NCBI GenBank assembly: GCA_037074615.1
Contig: CM073519.1
Span: 30,525,001-30,589,000 of the forward strand
Direction: 5' to 3'
Origin: Leucaena leucocephala
Taxonomy: Eukaryota > Streptophyta > Magnoliopsida > Fabales > Fabaceae
DNA length: 64,000 bases
Below the pieces are notes generated by a model. It saw only the letters and a program-made list of their open reading frames with translations, searched no databases and was not told where the DNA came from. Positions 1-10,689 of the stretch are shown here, in pieces. The translations under genes and the position numbers were made by a program. The number at the start of each line of letters is the position of its first letter. Position 1 is the stretch's first letter.

Positions 1-1145
1 TAGTATGATAAAGAGTCTTTCCATGAGTTTTACAGAAGAGTTCAAGAGCTACAAGCTAAATGTCTATACCATCAAATTCCATGTGAGCATTTGATATAGT
101 ATTTTCATTCAGGATTGTGCTATGCGTGCTGAAAGAATTTGGATGTAGCTACTGGAGGTTATGTTAATGATTTAACTCCAGATGAAGCATAGAACTTGAT
201 TGAGAAGATATCAAGCAATGACCAACAGTATAGGGGCTATGATTATAGGCAAGTCCATGAAGTTTCTGCAAGGCCTTCTCAATATTACAGTAGCTTATCT
301 TCTCAAGTTGCTGCCATGAATGCTCATATCAATAATCTAGCTGTTCAACTGAGTCATTCACATGTTCAAAGCTCATACTCTCAAGCTCTTATTGCTCTTA
401 GTTATTAGTTTGGTTATTCTCCTGTACACACCACTTTCAATTGTCCTACACACCGTGAAGGTATATTAGCTATCTATCAAGACAAACATAACCAATATCC
501 ATAAAGGAATCCATACTATAACACATAATGAAGGATGGAGGGATCATCTTAATTTCAGATGGAGGGATAGAAGTGGAGACACAAATTTTGGGCAGAACAA
601 ATTCAACAATGATAGACAAATAGCTTAATCTTCTAGATCTGTGGAAGTCCCTTCTGCTACAAAGAATGATGGAATAACTAAAATAATCAAGAGTATTAAT
701 GTGATAAATTAAAATATAAACTATATAAACATAAATTTCAGCTCTAACTTAAAAACTTGAGATCTACTGTGGAGAACAACCAAGCAATGATAGAGTCCAA
801 ATTTGTTGCCTTGGAAAATAAAATAGAACAGTAGGAAATAGAAGCTACAAATATGAATGGCTATGTATTATTGCTAGCAAATTCAATAAGTGATGTTCAA
901 GCCAGAATTGATGAAAGTTTACATTCAAACACAGTTGTTAACCATAAATCTCTAAATGCTATAAGCTTGAGAAGTGGAAAAACAACAGGTAAAGTAGATA
1001 CAGAAGAGGTTAAAAAGGATAAGGAAGCAAATGAGTAGCAGAAAAGATCTAGAGCTGAAGAATTGATTGGAGAAAAACCTTTACTCATGCTAGAATAAGA
1101 AAGTAGCAAAGAGAAGGAGATATTACAGTAGGAAAATGAGCAAAC
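1..1145 (+). pseudogene. Athila-type gag fragment of element C (5' part)
   Basis: Frame 1 reads through typical retrotransposon gag sequence (YDKESFHEFYRRVQEL, then DLTPDEA and a Q/S-rich stretch to 408), broken by stops near 97, 190 and 406. After a poorly readable stretch (about 410-770) a second piece at 853-1140 contains NAISLRSGK followed by a Lys/Glu-rich segment. That motif marks the gag-protease linker of Athila elements. Gag would assemble the virus-like particle in the cytoplasm. The reading frame is cut at 1145 by element B and resumes at 18445. No start codon is present because the 5' end lies outside the window. The copy is certainly non-functional. Confidence 0.75.
1141..1145. 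repeat. Target-site duplication of element B, left copy (CAAAC)
   Basis: CAAAC directly precedes the left terminus of B and recurs at 18440-18444 directly after its right terminus. The two copies are identical and lie inside C's gag, which shows that B inserted there as one unit. Confidence 0.9.
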
Positions 1146-1581
1146 TGTAACATCCTCATTTTCTTATGTCTTAGGGACCAAATGGCAGTATCTGGAACCA
1201 CTTTTAAGGCTATTGAAGTCAAATTACTCAATCTACAATTTTACTCTTAGCGAGTGCTGTTCACTGTGTAAATTCTAGTGGAGTGACCTGACTTCAAAAA
1301 ATTATAACTAATTATAGAAAAATCTAACTAAAGTGGTTCAAATTGATACATGAAGCTAACTTAATGTTCTTTCAGGGAAAATAACTTGTTGATCATACCT
1401 TGACAAGGTCAACATCAGTCAATGTCTGAAGTTTACTATTCATCTGAAGTTTTTCCCTGATTCCAACATTTTAGTCCTATCTGTACTATCCAATCCCTAG
1501 CTTCCCTTCATGCTTCTTCAATCCTCTTTTAACATACCTGTAGGATTGGGATTACATGGAAGTGGATGAGATTTATGGAGA
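1146..1581 (-). repeat. Element B 3' LTR, distal part (left of the A insertion)
   Basis: The reverse complement reads like the end of the chromoviral LTRs in this window: an AATTAGTTATAATTTTT block, a GAACAGCACTCG block, TGGTCCCTAAGACATA, then GGATGTTACA as the terminus. The same order is seen at the end of solo LTR S1 (about 22560-22687). The proximal part of this LTR resumes at 13896. No gene is present. Confidence 0.8.
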
Positions 1582-4500
1582 CAATTTTTTGACCTGATGT
1601 ACCTGTACAATTTATCTGCAATGGATATAAGATTCTTGGAATAAACTGTATCAGATTGTGAAAGGAAATGGAAGGATTAATAACTAAGGAAAGAATAGGG
1701 ACCAAAATGAAAATTTAAAAGTTTGAAGGTGAAAAGTGAAACTAGAAGAAAAAGGAGGGACCTAAATGCAATTAATGAAAAGTTCATGGACTAAAGTGCG
1801 ATTATTCAAAAGTTAAGGGATCTAAATGTAAATATGGAAAAGTTGAGCCAAAACAGGCCAAAAATGCTCGGAATCAGATCAGACCCAAATTTTACCAGTA
1901 GATAGACAAAAATATTCCGGTCAGTTTAACATAACACAGAATTTTGATTTGAGGTCCCGATTAATTGATATAAATTCCTGAAGTAAAAAGGAATTATTGC
2001 AGTATTTTTGAGATCTCATAATTAGATGAGACTTTATAGAAAATTCATATATTTAATATATGAATTTATAAAATTGACAGAATCAGAAAAGGAATCCTGT
2101 AGAAGCCATACGGGATTTTACAGTGAAATAAAATACCTGATAAATATGATCGGGAGAGTTGTACAGTGAATTGGGCCATAAAGGCAATATAGGCAATAAG
2201 CCCATAATAAGGCCCAAATGACACCATCATGAGCCCATTAAGGTGACTGGACAGTTATATGGGCCACAGGCCAGAGCAGTCCAGGAAAAGTGCAAAATTA
2301 CGAAAATACCCCTAGATGCCTATACTGTACCAGTGATGGATGGAGGTCATTTTGTCATTATGGATAGGCCAAAAACGTGGGACATAGTATAAATATGATT
2401 ATATAAAGTCAATATATGCCCTGAGGCAGTGTAAAGAGGTGTGAAATGACGATTTTGCCCTTAGGGCTAGTACAGCGAAGGAAATGACACTAAGAGTATT
2501 TTGGTTATTTTTCAAGGAATGGATGGCAGATAAATATTCAATATATCATTTTCAATGATATGAGAAGCCTATATATTGATTTCCAAGACATAATACATAT
2601 CCTGGTATATTATAAAAAAAAATTCAGAATAGAAAACAGTCCGGTTATTGTGAAATTGCTCCGATCGGTACCAGATTCGACTGGAATTTTTCCAGAACCT
2701 TCTTGACATGGGCAGCACGACACCTAACCCTATTAGGTGTCCCATGAGCTGTCCCACATGATGTAATAATTATTCTTTTTAGAAAAAGTAAAATCCAAGA
2801 TTAAATGTGAGCCTTTAGATCAAATAGTAACCAAATCAATCTTGGCCATCCATTTCAACCCAAATTTCTCTATAAATACCCCCTATTCAGAACACTTCCG
2901 CATGCATGGTGAACCATAGGGAAACTCTTGCAAAATTTCCATTCAACCAAGAAAGAAGCAACCAAAGTGAAGTAACAAGCAAGGTAATCATCTCCCTTAA
3001 TCTTGAGCTTTGTTCTAGCAAGTTAGCTCATGGATTTAAGGGTTTTCATGCTATATTTCCCTTATGGTTGCTGCTGGAAGTGCTGCTCATATGTGGTTAA
3101 AATATGAGTTTTATGTTATGGATAGTTTAGACAAGTTTAAACAAGCTAGAATCAAGTGGTATAAGCTTGTGAATTCAAGTATGTTTGGATTTAGGGTTTT
3201 GTGTTCTTGCTGCTACTGTACGTGTTACTGTTCATATGATGGAATTTCATGATTTTGATGCTTCCAATGAGTTTAAAATGGAAAGTTGTGTGGGGATAAA
3301 GTAGGAGAACAAGTATTGGAAGCATTGGAATCAAAATGAGAATTTTTGGAAATCAAGAGCATGCATTTCGGTTTGGCACTGTAGCAATTGATATGTTTTG
3401 ATTTTGGAAATTCTGATTTCATATTTGGATTCTACATGAAAAATTATGTGGAAATGAACCATGAGAATTTATTTTGAAAATATGGAAGTAGGAAACATAA
3501 AATAGAGAAAGAAAGGGAGCTAGTGAAAACCTAGTCTTAGATTTGGTTTCAAGTTGAATTGTAACTTGATATTATTTTGTAATGGCTAGGTTTTGACATT
3601 TGTGAAGGAAGGAAATCATCCCATGAAGGTCTTGACCAAGATAGCTAAGAGGTAGCAAGGATACCTAACTATAACTCATGTTTGTTTAATTGTTTTGCTT
3701 GCTTGTTGATTATGGTGTTTGGTTGAGCTTCAGCTTATGTCATCATGTTATGATGAAGTATGAATGATTGCAACTCCTTGCAAGTTATGTCATGACAATA
3801 TGCATGTTAGAGTTTGCTTATGTACCATTATGAAGTAGCTCCCATCTCATGATAACATGTTAAGCATACAATTATCCATGCATGATATTATAGTTTGTGT
3901 AACTTGCTATTGGGATTTCCATGAAATCTCATTCCTTCCACATGCATAACTATGTTTTAGGTGCTGGATCTTTTCAAGGGAGGAGAGTAAATGTTGATGA
4001 ATAAGTTTGTATAATAAGCTACATGACTTACATGACACTATGGGATGATATGCTAGTATGCATGGTGTATGTTTCTCTAGTCCTGTTTTGAGGCCGTGGT
4101 GATTTGACAATGTTTTTGGCATCTAAATCAACAAGTTTTAATCTGAAACTTCGCCTGCTTAAATTTAAGGCACAGAGATTTAAATGAACACCAAGAACGC
4201 CTCATTTGGATAAGTATCTGAATTATTATGATTTTCCAAAGTTGGAAGTAAGATCTGGAATTGAGTAAAATGAGTGCTGAGAGGCAGTGATGGTTACACA
4301 AAGATTTCATATACCAAATGAACGCGTTTTTCTACGAAATTTTATGAGCTGAAAGATAACGTCTAAAGATTCAAATCCATAGGTAACACAGTTCATTTGG
4401 ATAAGTAACCAAAGAGAAATGAATTTTTGAAGTTAAGCAAAGAAACTGGAACTTCAAGATTTTACCAAATGAACAGTGATTTTCAACGATTAAACTGATT

Positions 4501-4779
4501 TCATTGGGACAAGAAAACCTCAGTTTCATATTTGTCCCTCAAAGATATGTGAAAGAGCTTTCATTATAAATTGGAACCATGTTATTTCGATTTTTCTACA
4601 ATTAATTATGAATTTTCAAAGTAGGGTACATGTTCTGGAATTACCAAATGAACAGTAAAAGTGAACAGTACCCGAGAGCAAATCTTTTGGAAATGGATGT
4701 TTTCAAAGCAAATGATCATGTAATTGGTTCCAATCACTTCAAATCAAGTATAATTGAGGTTAAAAGTAAGGATAAGACA
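1582..4779 (+). repeat. Element A 5' LTR
   Basis: It is collinear with 10690-13895 over its whole length, apart from a missing 11-bp 5' tip. It ends in GATAAGACA where the 3' copy has GATATGACA. It contains TATAAATA at 2871-2878, a GTAA splice donor at 2984 and a 64-codon leader ORF starting at 2906. Compared with the LTRs of D/E it has an extra block of about 1.57 kb between roughly 3121 and 4695, so this is the long LTR form. No gene is present. Confidence 0.93.
2871..2989 (+). promoter_or_regulatory. Element A 5' LTR core promoter and leader 5' splice site
   Basis: TATAAATA at 2871-2878 predicts transcription starting about 30 nt downstream. GCAAG/GTAATC places a good plant 5' splice site at 2984, 113 nt after the TATA box. 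An ATG at 2906 opens 26 codons up to the splice site. The TATA and donor pair recurs at near-constant spacing in the other LTRs. The start site and splicing are inferred. Confidence 0.6.
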
Positions 4780-4782
4780 TTT

Positions 4783-4794
4783 TGGTATCAGAGC
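4783..4794 (+). promoter_or_regulatory. Element A primer-binding site (initiator-Met tRNA)
   Basis: TGGTATCAGAGC follows the 5' LTR end after the spacer TTT. This is the standard plant initiator-methionine tRNA primer site for minus-strand DNA synthesis. The site lies inside the predicted leader intron, so spliced RNA would lack it. Confidence 0.9.
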
Positions 4795-4880
4795 AAAGGA
4801 TTCTGGCTTAGGAAATACTCTGATTACATTATTTATAGACTGAAACATAAGTAAAGATTTGCATAATTGACCCTAAGTTA

Positions 4881-4890
4881 ATTATTGCAG
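4881..4890 (+). promoter_or_regulatory. Element A candidate 3' splice site upstream of ORF0
   Basis: CTAAGTTAATTATTGCAG/G resembles a plant branch point plus 3' splice site and ends 7 nt before the ORF0 ATG. Paired with the LTR donor it gives a 1907-nt leader intron (2984-4890). The site is unchanged in D (AG at 43199-43200) and E (50746-50747). Confidence 0.5.
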
Positions 4891-4897
4891 GATAGCT

Positions 4898-5877
4898 ATG
4901 ACTGAGTCTAGAACATCAGAGACTACAGTAAACCAGGGGGACCCTAGACCCACAGTCTATATTCTGATAGATCAGGGTGGAACTCAGAAGAGATAGATGC
5001 TTTCATACATGATCCGGAGTTTGGTCTTCCCCCAGTGATCAATATCCAGGATTCCAGTAGTGAATCAGAATTGGGCAGGTTAGATAATTCTTCGGTGGGA
5101 TCAAATGAGATGGATGAGGATGATGATGAAGAAGAGGAAATATCAGATGAGGATATACCATCAGAAGATGATGAACTTGAGGAACCTAACCCAGCCCCAC
5201 CCATGAATATTGTACTAGAAAGAGATGCAGGTCACATAGATGATAAAGAAATGATAGACCCTCAAGAGGAACAATATGATGTGGGTTACTCTTATGTTAG
5301 GGGTGCAACAGACCCTGTGCCTAGGAAGGCCGATAAGGTAGATGTTCCTGGACCGAGCCAGGTACCTAAACCAATTGATGTACCTAGACCCAGCCATACA
5401 GCTAATACACCTGCTTCTAGTCATATAGCTGATATACCTGGACCTAATCAGCGACCAAACCCTACAGATATTCCAGGTCCAAGTGGAACCAAGAAGATAG
5501 TAGTACAGCTATACCTGGGTAACCATCAGATAATTGAGTTAATCCCTGGGAAGGATATGGATGAAGAACATTTTAGGAGAGCTATGGAACTCACAAAGCA
5601 TCTATATGGGATAGGAAGGATGTTGATTAGAGATATGGATCAAGACTATAGAGTTTACAAAGATTTCATAGCAAGAGTAAGGGAGGCCTATCAGGCATAT
5701 GATCCAAATACTCTTACCCTTACTGATTGGGTTAACATCATGGATGATATTTTGCCTCTTACAGCAACATGGACAGAAGGGTTAGATCAGTACTTTGAGG
5801 AGGAACCCTTTGAGGATATCCATGATTGGATCTACATGGTAGGGGAATTTATTAGGATCCATTATGAGAAAACATAG
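4898..5877 (+). pseudogene. Element A ORF0: additional acidic ORF upstream of gag, function unknown
   Basis: An ATG at 4898 opens a frame that in D and E measures 981 nt (326 codons). Here it is 980 nt because one base is missing after about 4960, so only the part from 5035 (280 codons) is open. In order it shows an acidic region (runs of Asp/Glu near 5107-5190), several repeats of a D-V/I-P-G-P-S motif spaced 9-12 residues (5338-5490, partly mutated here), and a C-terminal region rich in Trp, Tyr and Phe that looks folded. I recognise no domain. It is not gag: gag starts 196 nt downstream with its own ATG. Position suggests an accessory protein of the element, expressed from a spliced RNA. 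The same frame occurs in D, E and, divergently, in G. Confidence 0.75.
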
Positions 5878-6073
5878 TGTAATAGCTGTATGTATGAATG
5901 TTGTTGTAATCTATGTACTTTTGACTAGTAATGACATAATGCATGTATGTGTGTCTGTTATGAAGAGTTTATGTAATGATGTTAAACCTATTGTATGCTA
6001 TGTTTTGAATGAAATATAAAGTATGTTAATTATAATATTTCTTTCCTATTTCCTATTACGATAGTAAAACAAA
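5878..6073 (+). other. ORF0-gag spacer of element A with poly(A)-like signals and a possible gag 3' splice site
   Basis: This spacer is T/G-rich with repeated TGTA and TGTGT motifs, followed by GAATGAAATATAAAG. That resembles far-upstream and near-upstream elements of plant polyadenylation sites. A pyrimidine-rich stretch then ends in GATAG at 6064, ten bases before the gag ATG, and could be a 3' splice site. The layout is conserved in D (44189-44384) and E (51736-51931). RNA data are needed to show use. Confidence 0.35.
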
Positions 6074-9000
6074 ATGGTAAGAACCAGAAGAGCTAGTGCT
6101 TCGGGTGAATCCCAAAACGCCAGAGATATTAATCAGCTGATTCTAGAACGGCTGGAACAGCAGCAGAAGCTGATAGAGGAAGTAAAAGCTGCTCAAGCAA
6201 GGAGTGAGCAGGAAAGGGATGCTGCTATAGCAGCAGCTGTAGCTGAAGCAGTGGAGAACCTCAGACACCCAGAGTCTGTAGGTACAACTAATACAGAACC
6301 AGAGATGGTTCAACAGACAATAGAACTACCGAGACAGATAGGAGAAACAGTAGATCCTACTGGTATTCAACAATGGATGACTAATTTCTGTAAGCATAGT
6401 CCTCTGACATTTGAGGGAACGTTCAATGTACAAAAAGTGGAGGATTGGATCATCAGATTAGAGAAGATCTTTAAGGTACTAGGTTGTCCGTCTGAGAGTA
6501 AAGCACAGATGGCAATCTACCAGCTAGAAAGGGATGCGGACAGATGGTGGAAGAACACAGAGTTAGTATTGCAGGCTAGACACGTTCCTATCACATGGGA
6601 AGTGTTCCTTGAACAGTTTTATGAGAAGTATTTTCCCCAGTCTGTACGAGATGAATGAGAAGCAGAATTCCTTGTGCTAAGACAAGGAGAAAAAGAATCC
6701 TTTGACGAATACTTAGCAAAGTTCATCCGTCTTTCCCAGTATTCCACTTATCTACGACAGGTGGACGATGAGCGGTGGATGACGGAGAGGATGATCAGGG
6801 GATTGAATGCTACTCTAAAAGATAAGATGACCCCTCAACAATACCATCAGTTCAATAAAGCAGTAGAGGCCTGCAGAATTATTGAGAATAGTCTGAATCA
6901 CCAGATACTGATGAGACCAGTAAACAGAGAGACTGCTGCTCCTGAGAGACCTAACCAGAATAGAAATGCAACCGGTGATAGTGGCTATAACAAGAAGAGG
7001 AAAAGGCAGTGGCAGCAGAACCGAAAGCCTAACAGAGGGAATTACAGGGGCAACCCAAATAATAGAGACCAGAGGTCTAGAGTATGCAACAAATGCGGGA
7101 AGAACCATGGAGACAGACCATGCTTGATGGGGCAGAACGTCTTTTACACATGTGGCCAGCCTAGACATTTTTCCAAAAATTGTCCCCAAGCAGTTAATGA
7201 TCAAAGGCCACGCACTCAAGGGCGAGTGTTTGCAATGACAAGGGAAGAGGCACAGAGATCACCCGAGATGATCCAAGGTATCATCTATCTCAATAATCAT
7301 GCTGTGATTGCTATGTTTGATTCGGGTGCAAGTCATTCCTTTGTTTCTTATGAATGTGCTAAATGTTTGGGCCTTACAATTAGCAAGCTGCAATATGCCA
7401 TATGTGTCACAACCCCTACAAATGCTAAAGTAGTTACATCAGATGTCTGCCTAAATAGTGTCATTTGATATGAATGTTGTTGCACTACTCTTGACCTAAT
7501 ATGCATGCCATTCCATGAAATTGATGTCATAATTGGATTGAATTGGTTGTCTGCCAATAATGTAATGCTGGATTGTAAGAACAAAACTCTAGTTCTTTGT
7601 CCACAAGCCCTAAATGTGAATCCAGAAGTGAAACTGAATTTCCTGACGGGGACTCAAGCGGATAGATGCTTACAAAAAGGATGTCAGGGATATATGGTCT
7701 TCTTTTCTGTTCAAGCAGAAGTGGAAGAAGGAATTGAAGCAATTCCAGTGGTCAAAGAATTTCCTGAAGTCTTTCCAAAGTAGATTTAAGGATTGCCTCC
7801 AGAATGAGAAGTGGAGTTTTCAATTGACATCGTACCTAGAACTGGACCAGTATCTAAAGCCCCATATCGTATGGCTCCCAATGAGATGATTGAACTTAAG
7901 AAGCAGATAGAGGAGCTATTAGAGAAGGGTTTCATCCGACCCAGTGTTTCTCCATGGGGTGCTCCAGTGTTATTCGTCAAGAAGAAGGATGGCAGTCTCA
8001 GATTGTGCATTGACTATCGGGAGTTGAATAAGATTACTATTAAGAATAAGTACCCTCTTCCCCGAATTGATGATTTGCTAGACCAGTTGGTTGGAGCAAG
8101 CTTATTCTCTAAGATTGATCTGAGATCAGGTTATCACCAACTCAGAATCAAAGCAGATGATATTTCAAAGACTGCATGCAGGACTCGATATGGTCATTTT
8201 GAATTTCTAGTGATGCCCTTTGGTTTAACGAATGCACCTGCAATTTTCATGGATTACATGAACAGAATCTTCAGGCCTTATCTAGATCAGTTTGTGGTAG
8301 TCTTCATTGATGATATCTTAGTGTACTCCAAATCGGCTACAGAGCATGAAGAGCATTTGAGGATTGTTCTTAGTACTCTTAAAGAGAAATGACTTTATGC
8401 TAAGCTTAGTAAATGTGAGTTTTGGCTTCAAGAAGTCAAATTTCTCGGTCATGTCATATCCCATGAAGGGGTAGCTGTAGATCCTAGCAAAGTTGAAGCA
8501 GTGCTAAGCTGGGAACAGCCAAGGACAGTGACGGAGATCAGAAGTTTTCTGGGCTTAGCAGGGTATTATAGAAGATTTATTAAGGACTTTTCTCAAATTG
8601 CTCTACCGTTAACCAAGCTGACAAGAAAGAATCAACAATTCAAGTGGGATGAGAAGTGTGAGGCCAATTTTCATGAACTAAAGCAGAGATTAACCACGAC
8701 TCCTGTGCTGATTATTCCAGACCCAACTCAGACTTGTGTAGTCTACACTGATGCTAGCAAGCAGGGGTTGGGATGTGTGCTGATGCAGCAAGGACGAGTG
8801 GTAGCCTATGCTTCTCGACAGTTAAAGCCACATGAAGAGAATTATCCCACTCATGATCTGGAGCTTGCGGCGGTAGTTTATGCTCTCAAGATATGGAGGC
8901 ACTACCTGTATGGAGCCACCATAGAACTGTACTGTGATCATAAAAGCCTGAAGTATCTGTAGGATCAGAAAGAATTAAACATGAGGCAACGGAGATGGAT

Positions 9001-10636
9001 GGAATTTCTGAAGGATTACGATTTTCAGATCAAATACCATACAGGAAAAGCTAATGTAGTGGCCGATGCCTTGAGTAAAAAGGTGGTGCTGGTTGCTAGT
9101 CTTATGATCAAAGAGCTAAAACTGATAGAAGATGTTCGAGATTAGAGTCCTTTGTATCAAATGCAGACAGCAGAAAGTTCTTATAGAGGAACGCAGATTA
9201 AAGCTTTCATAGAGGATGAGATAAAAGAAGCTCAAGAGCAAGATAGACTCGCTGAGATTTTTAAAGGTAAGCTGGAAAGAGGGGAAACTAAAAATTTTGA
9301 TATGTCCCAAGATTGGTTACTACGATTTAGGGGACGACCATATATTCCCAATGCAATGGGATTGAGAGAAAAGATCTTAGAAGAGGCACATAAAAGCAAG
9401 TATACAGTACATCCAGGTATGACCAAGATGTACCATGATGTTAAAGGTTTATTTTGGTGGCCTGGATTGAAGAAAGATGTTCCAGATTATGTGTCCAAAT
9501 GCTTGACATATCAAAAGGTGAAAGTTGAGCACCAGAAGCCAGCAGGTAAATTACAACCATTAGAGATTCCTGAGTGGAAATGGCACAGTATTGCCATAGA
9601 TTTTGTTGAAGGATTACCCATGACTCCTACTAAGCATGATGCTATATGGGTGGTAATTGACCGATTAACAAAGTCGGCTCATTTCCTGGCAATTAATAAA
9701 AAGGATTCTTTTGAGAAGTTGGTGAAACTGTATGTAAAAGAGATTATTAGACTACATGGTATTCCCAGTAGTATCATATCTGACAGAGATCCGCGATTTA
9801 CGTTGAACTTTTGGCGAGCTCTACATAAAGAAATGGACACTACTCTCAGATTTAGTACAGCTTACCATCCTCAAACAGATGGTCAGTCCGAGAGAACAAT
9901 CCAGACGCTTGAGGATATGCTAAGAGCTTGTGTTTTAGATTTCAAAGGGAGTTGGGATGCCCATCTACCGTTGATAGAGTTTGCCTATAACAATAGTTAT
10001 CAGGCTAGCATACAGATGGCTCCATTTGAAGCACTTTATGGATGGAAGTGTATATCTCCCTTGTGTTGGGTGGAGTTGAGCGAAAGGAGGATGTTTGGTC
10101 CTGATCTAGTATACCAGACATCAGTACAGATTGATAAGATCAGAAAAAGGCTATTAACAGCTCAAAGTAGACAGAAGAGTTATGCTGATGTTAGAAGGAA
10201 GCCGTTGGAGTTTGAAGAAGGAGAGCATGTATTCCTTAAGTTGACTCCAACGACAGGAGCTGGACGATCAATCAAAGTGAAGAAGCTGCATCCTAGATAC
10301 ATTGGGCCATTTCAGATCCTCTCAAGAGTAGGATCAGTGGCTTATAAATTAGCTCTTCCTCTACATCTCAGCAAGATTCATGATGTATTCCATGTTTCCC
10401 AGTTAAAGAAGTATGTTCCAGATCCATCACATGTGATTGAGCAAGATGATATTGCACTGTGAGATGACCTGACTTATGAAGTTGGACCAGTATAGATAGT
10501 AGATAGAAAGGTCAAGCAGTTGCGAAAGAAGCAGATCCCTCTAGTTAAGGTGGTCTGGAAGGGATTAACAGAGAATGAAGCTACCTGGGAAGCAGAGGAA
10601 AGGATGAGAGAGATATACCCTGAACTATTTCCTTAA
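6074..10636 (+). pseudogene. Element A gag-pol polyprotein with chromodomain, ten nonsense codons
   Basis: One frame of 1521 codons, same length as D and E, starting at an ATG preceded by AAACAAA. Order: gag (codons about 95-290), zinc knuckles (337-372), protease DSGASHSF (about 416), RT with CIDYREL (640) and FIDDILVYS (744), RNase H YTDASKQG (891), integrase zinc region HPGMTKMYH (1113), catalytic SDRDPRF and HPQTDGQSERT (1236-1271; DD35E spacing) and a chromodomain ending WEAEERMREIYPELF. The chromodomain marks it as a chromovirus, which targets chromatin during integration. Stops lie at 6656, 7466, 7781, 7787, 7805, 8390, 8960, 9143, 10460 and 10493; nine are C-to-T or G-to-A relative to D/E. 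There is no frameshift. The second knuckle has lost its first Cys (Phe) and the integrase zinc site one Cys (Tyr near 9509). Confidence 0.95.
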
Positions 10637-10676
10637 TGTATATGTAATGTAAATTTTGAGGACGAAATTTATTTTC

Positions 10677-10689
10677 AGGGGGAGAGAAA
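10677..10689 (+). promoter_or_regulatory. Element A polypurine tract
   Basis: AGGGGGAGAGAAA abuts the 3' LTR start (TGTCATATCC). It primes plus-strand DNA synthesis. It is preceded by the GAGGACGAAATTTATTTT block shared by all chromoviruses here. Confidence 0.93.

Noticed and set aside
3064..3252. Repeated small ORFs inside LTRs (for example 3064-3252, 12183-12371, 42437-42640, 60161-60517)
   Set aside because: They recur only because the LTRs are repeats. They change length between copies and lie mostly in the predicted intron or U3 region. Only the 26-codon leader part is discussed as a finding.
4944..5204. Minus-strand ORF with long serine runs (also 43267-43515 and 50814-51062)
   Set aside because: It is the antisense of the Asp/Glu-rich part of ORF0 (GAT/GAA/GAG read backwards gives Ser codons). 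It has no independent signal.
6815..7219. 134-codon minus-strand ORF, repeated at 45126-45530 and 52673-53077
   Set aside because: Exact antisense of the gag C-terminus and zinc knuckles; conserved because gag is conserved.
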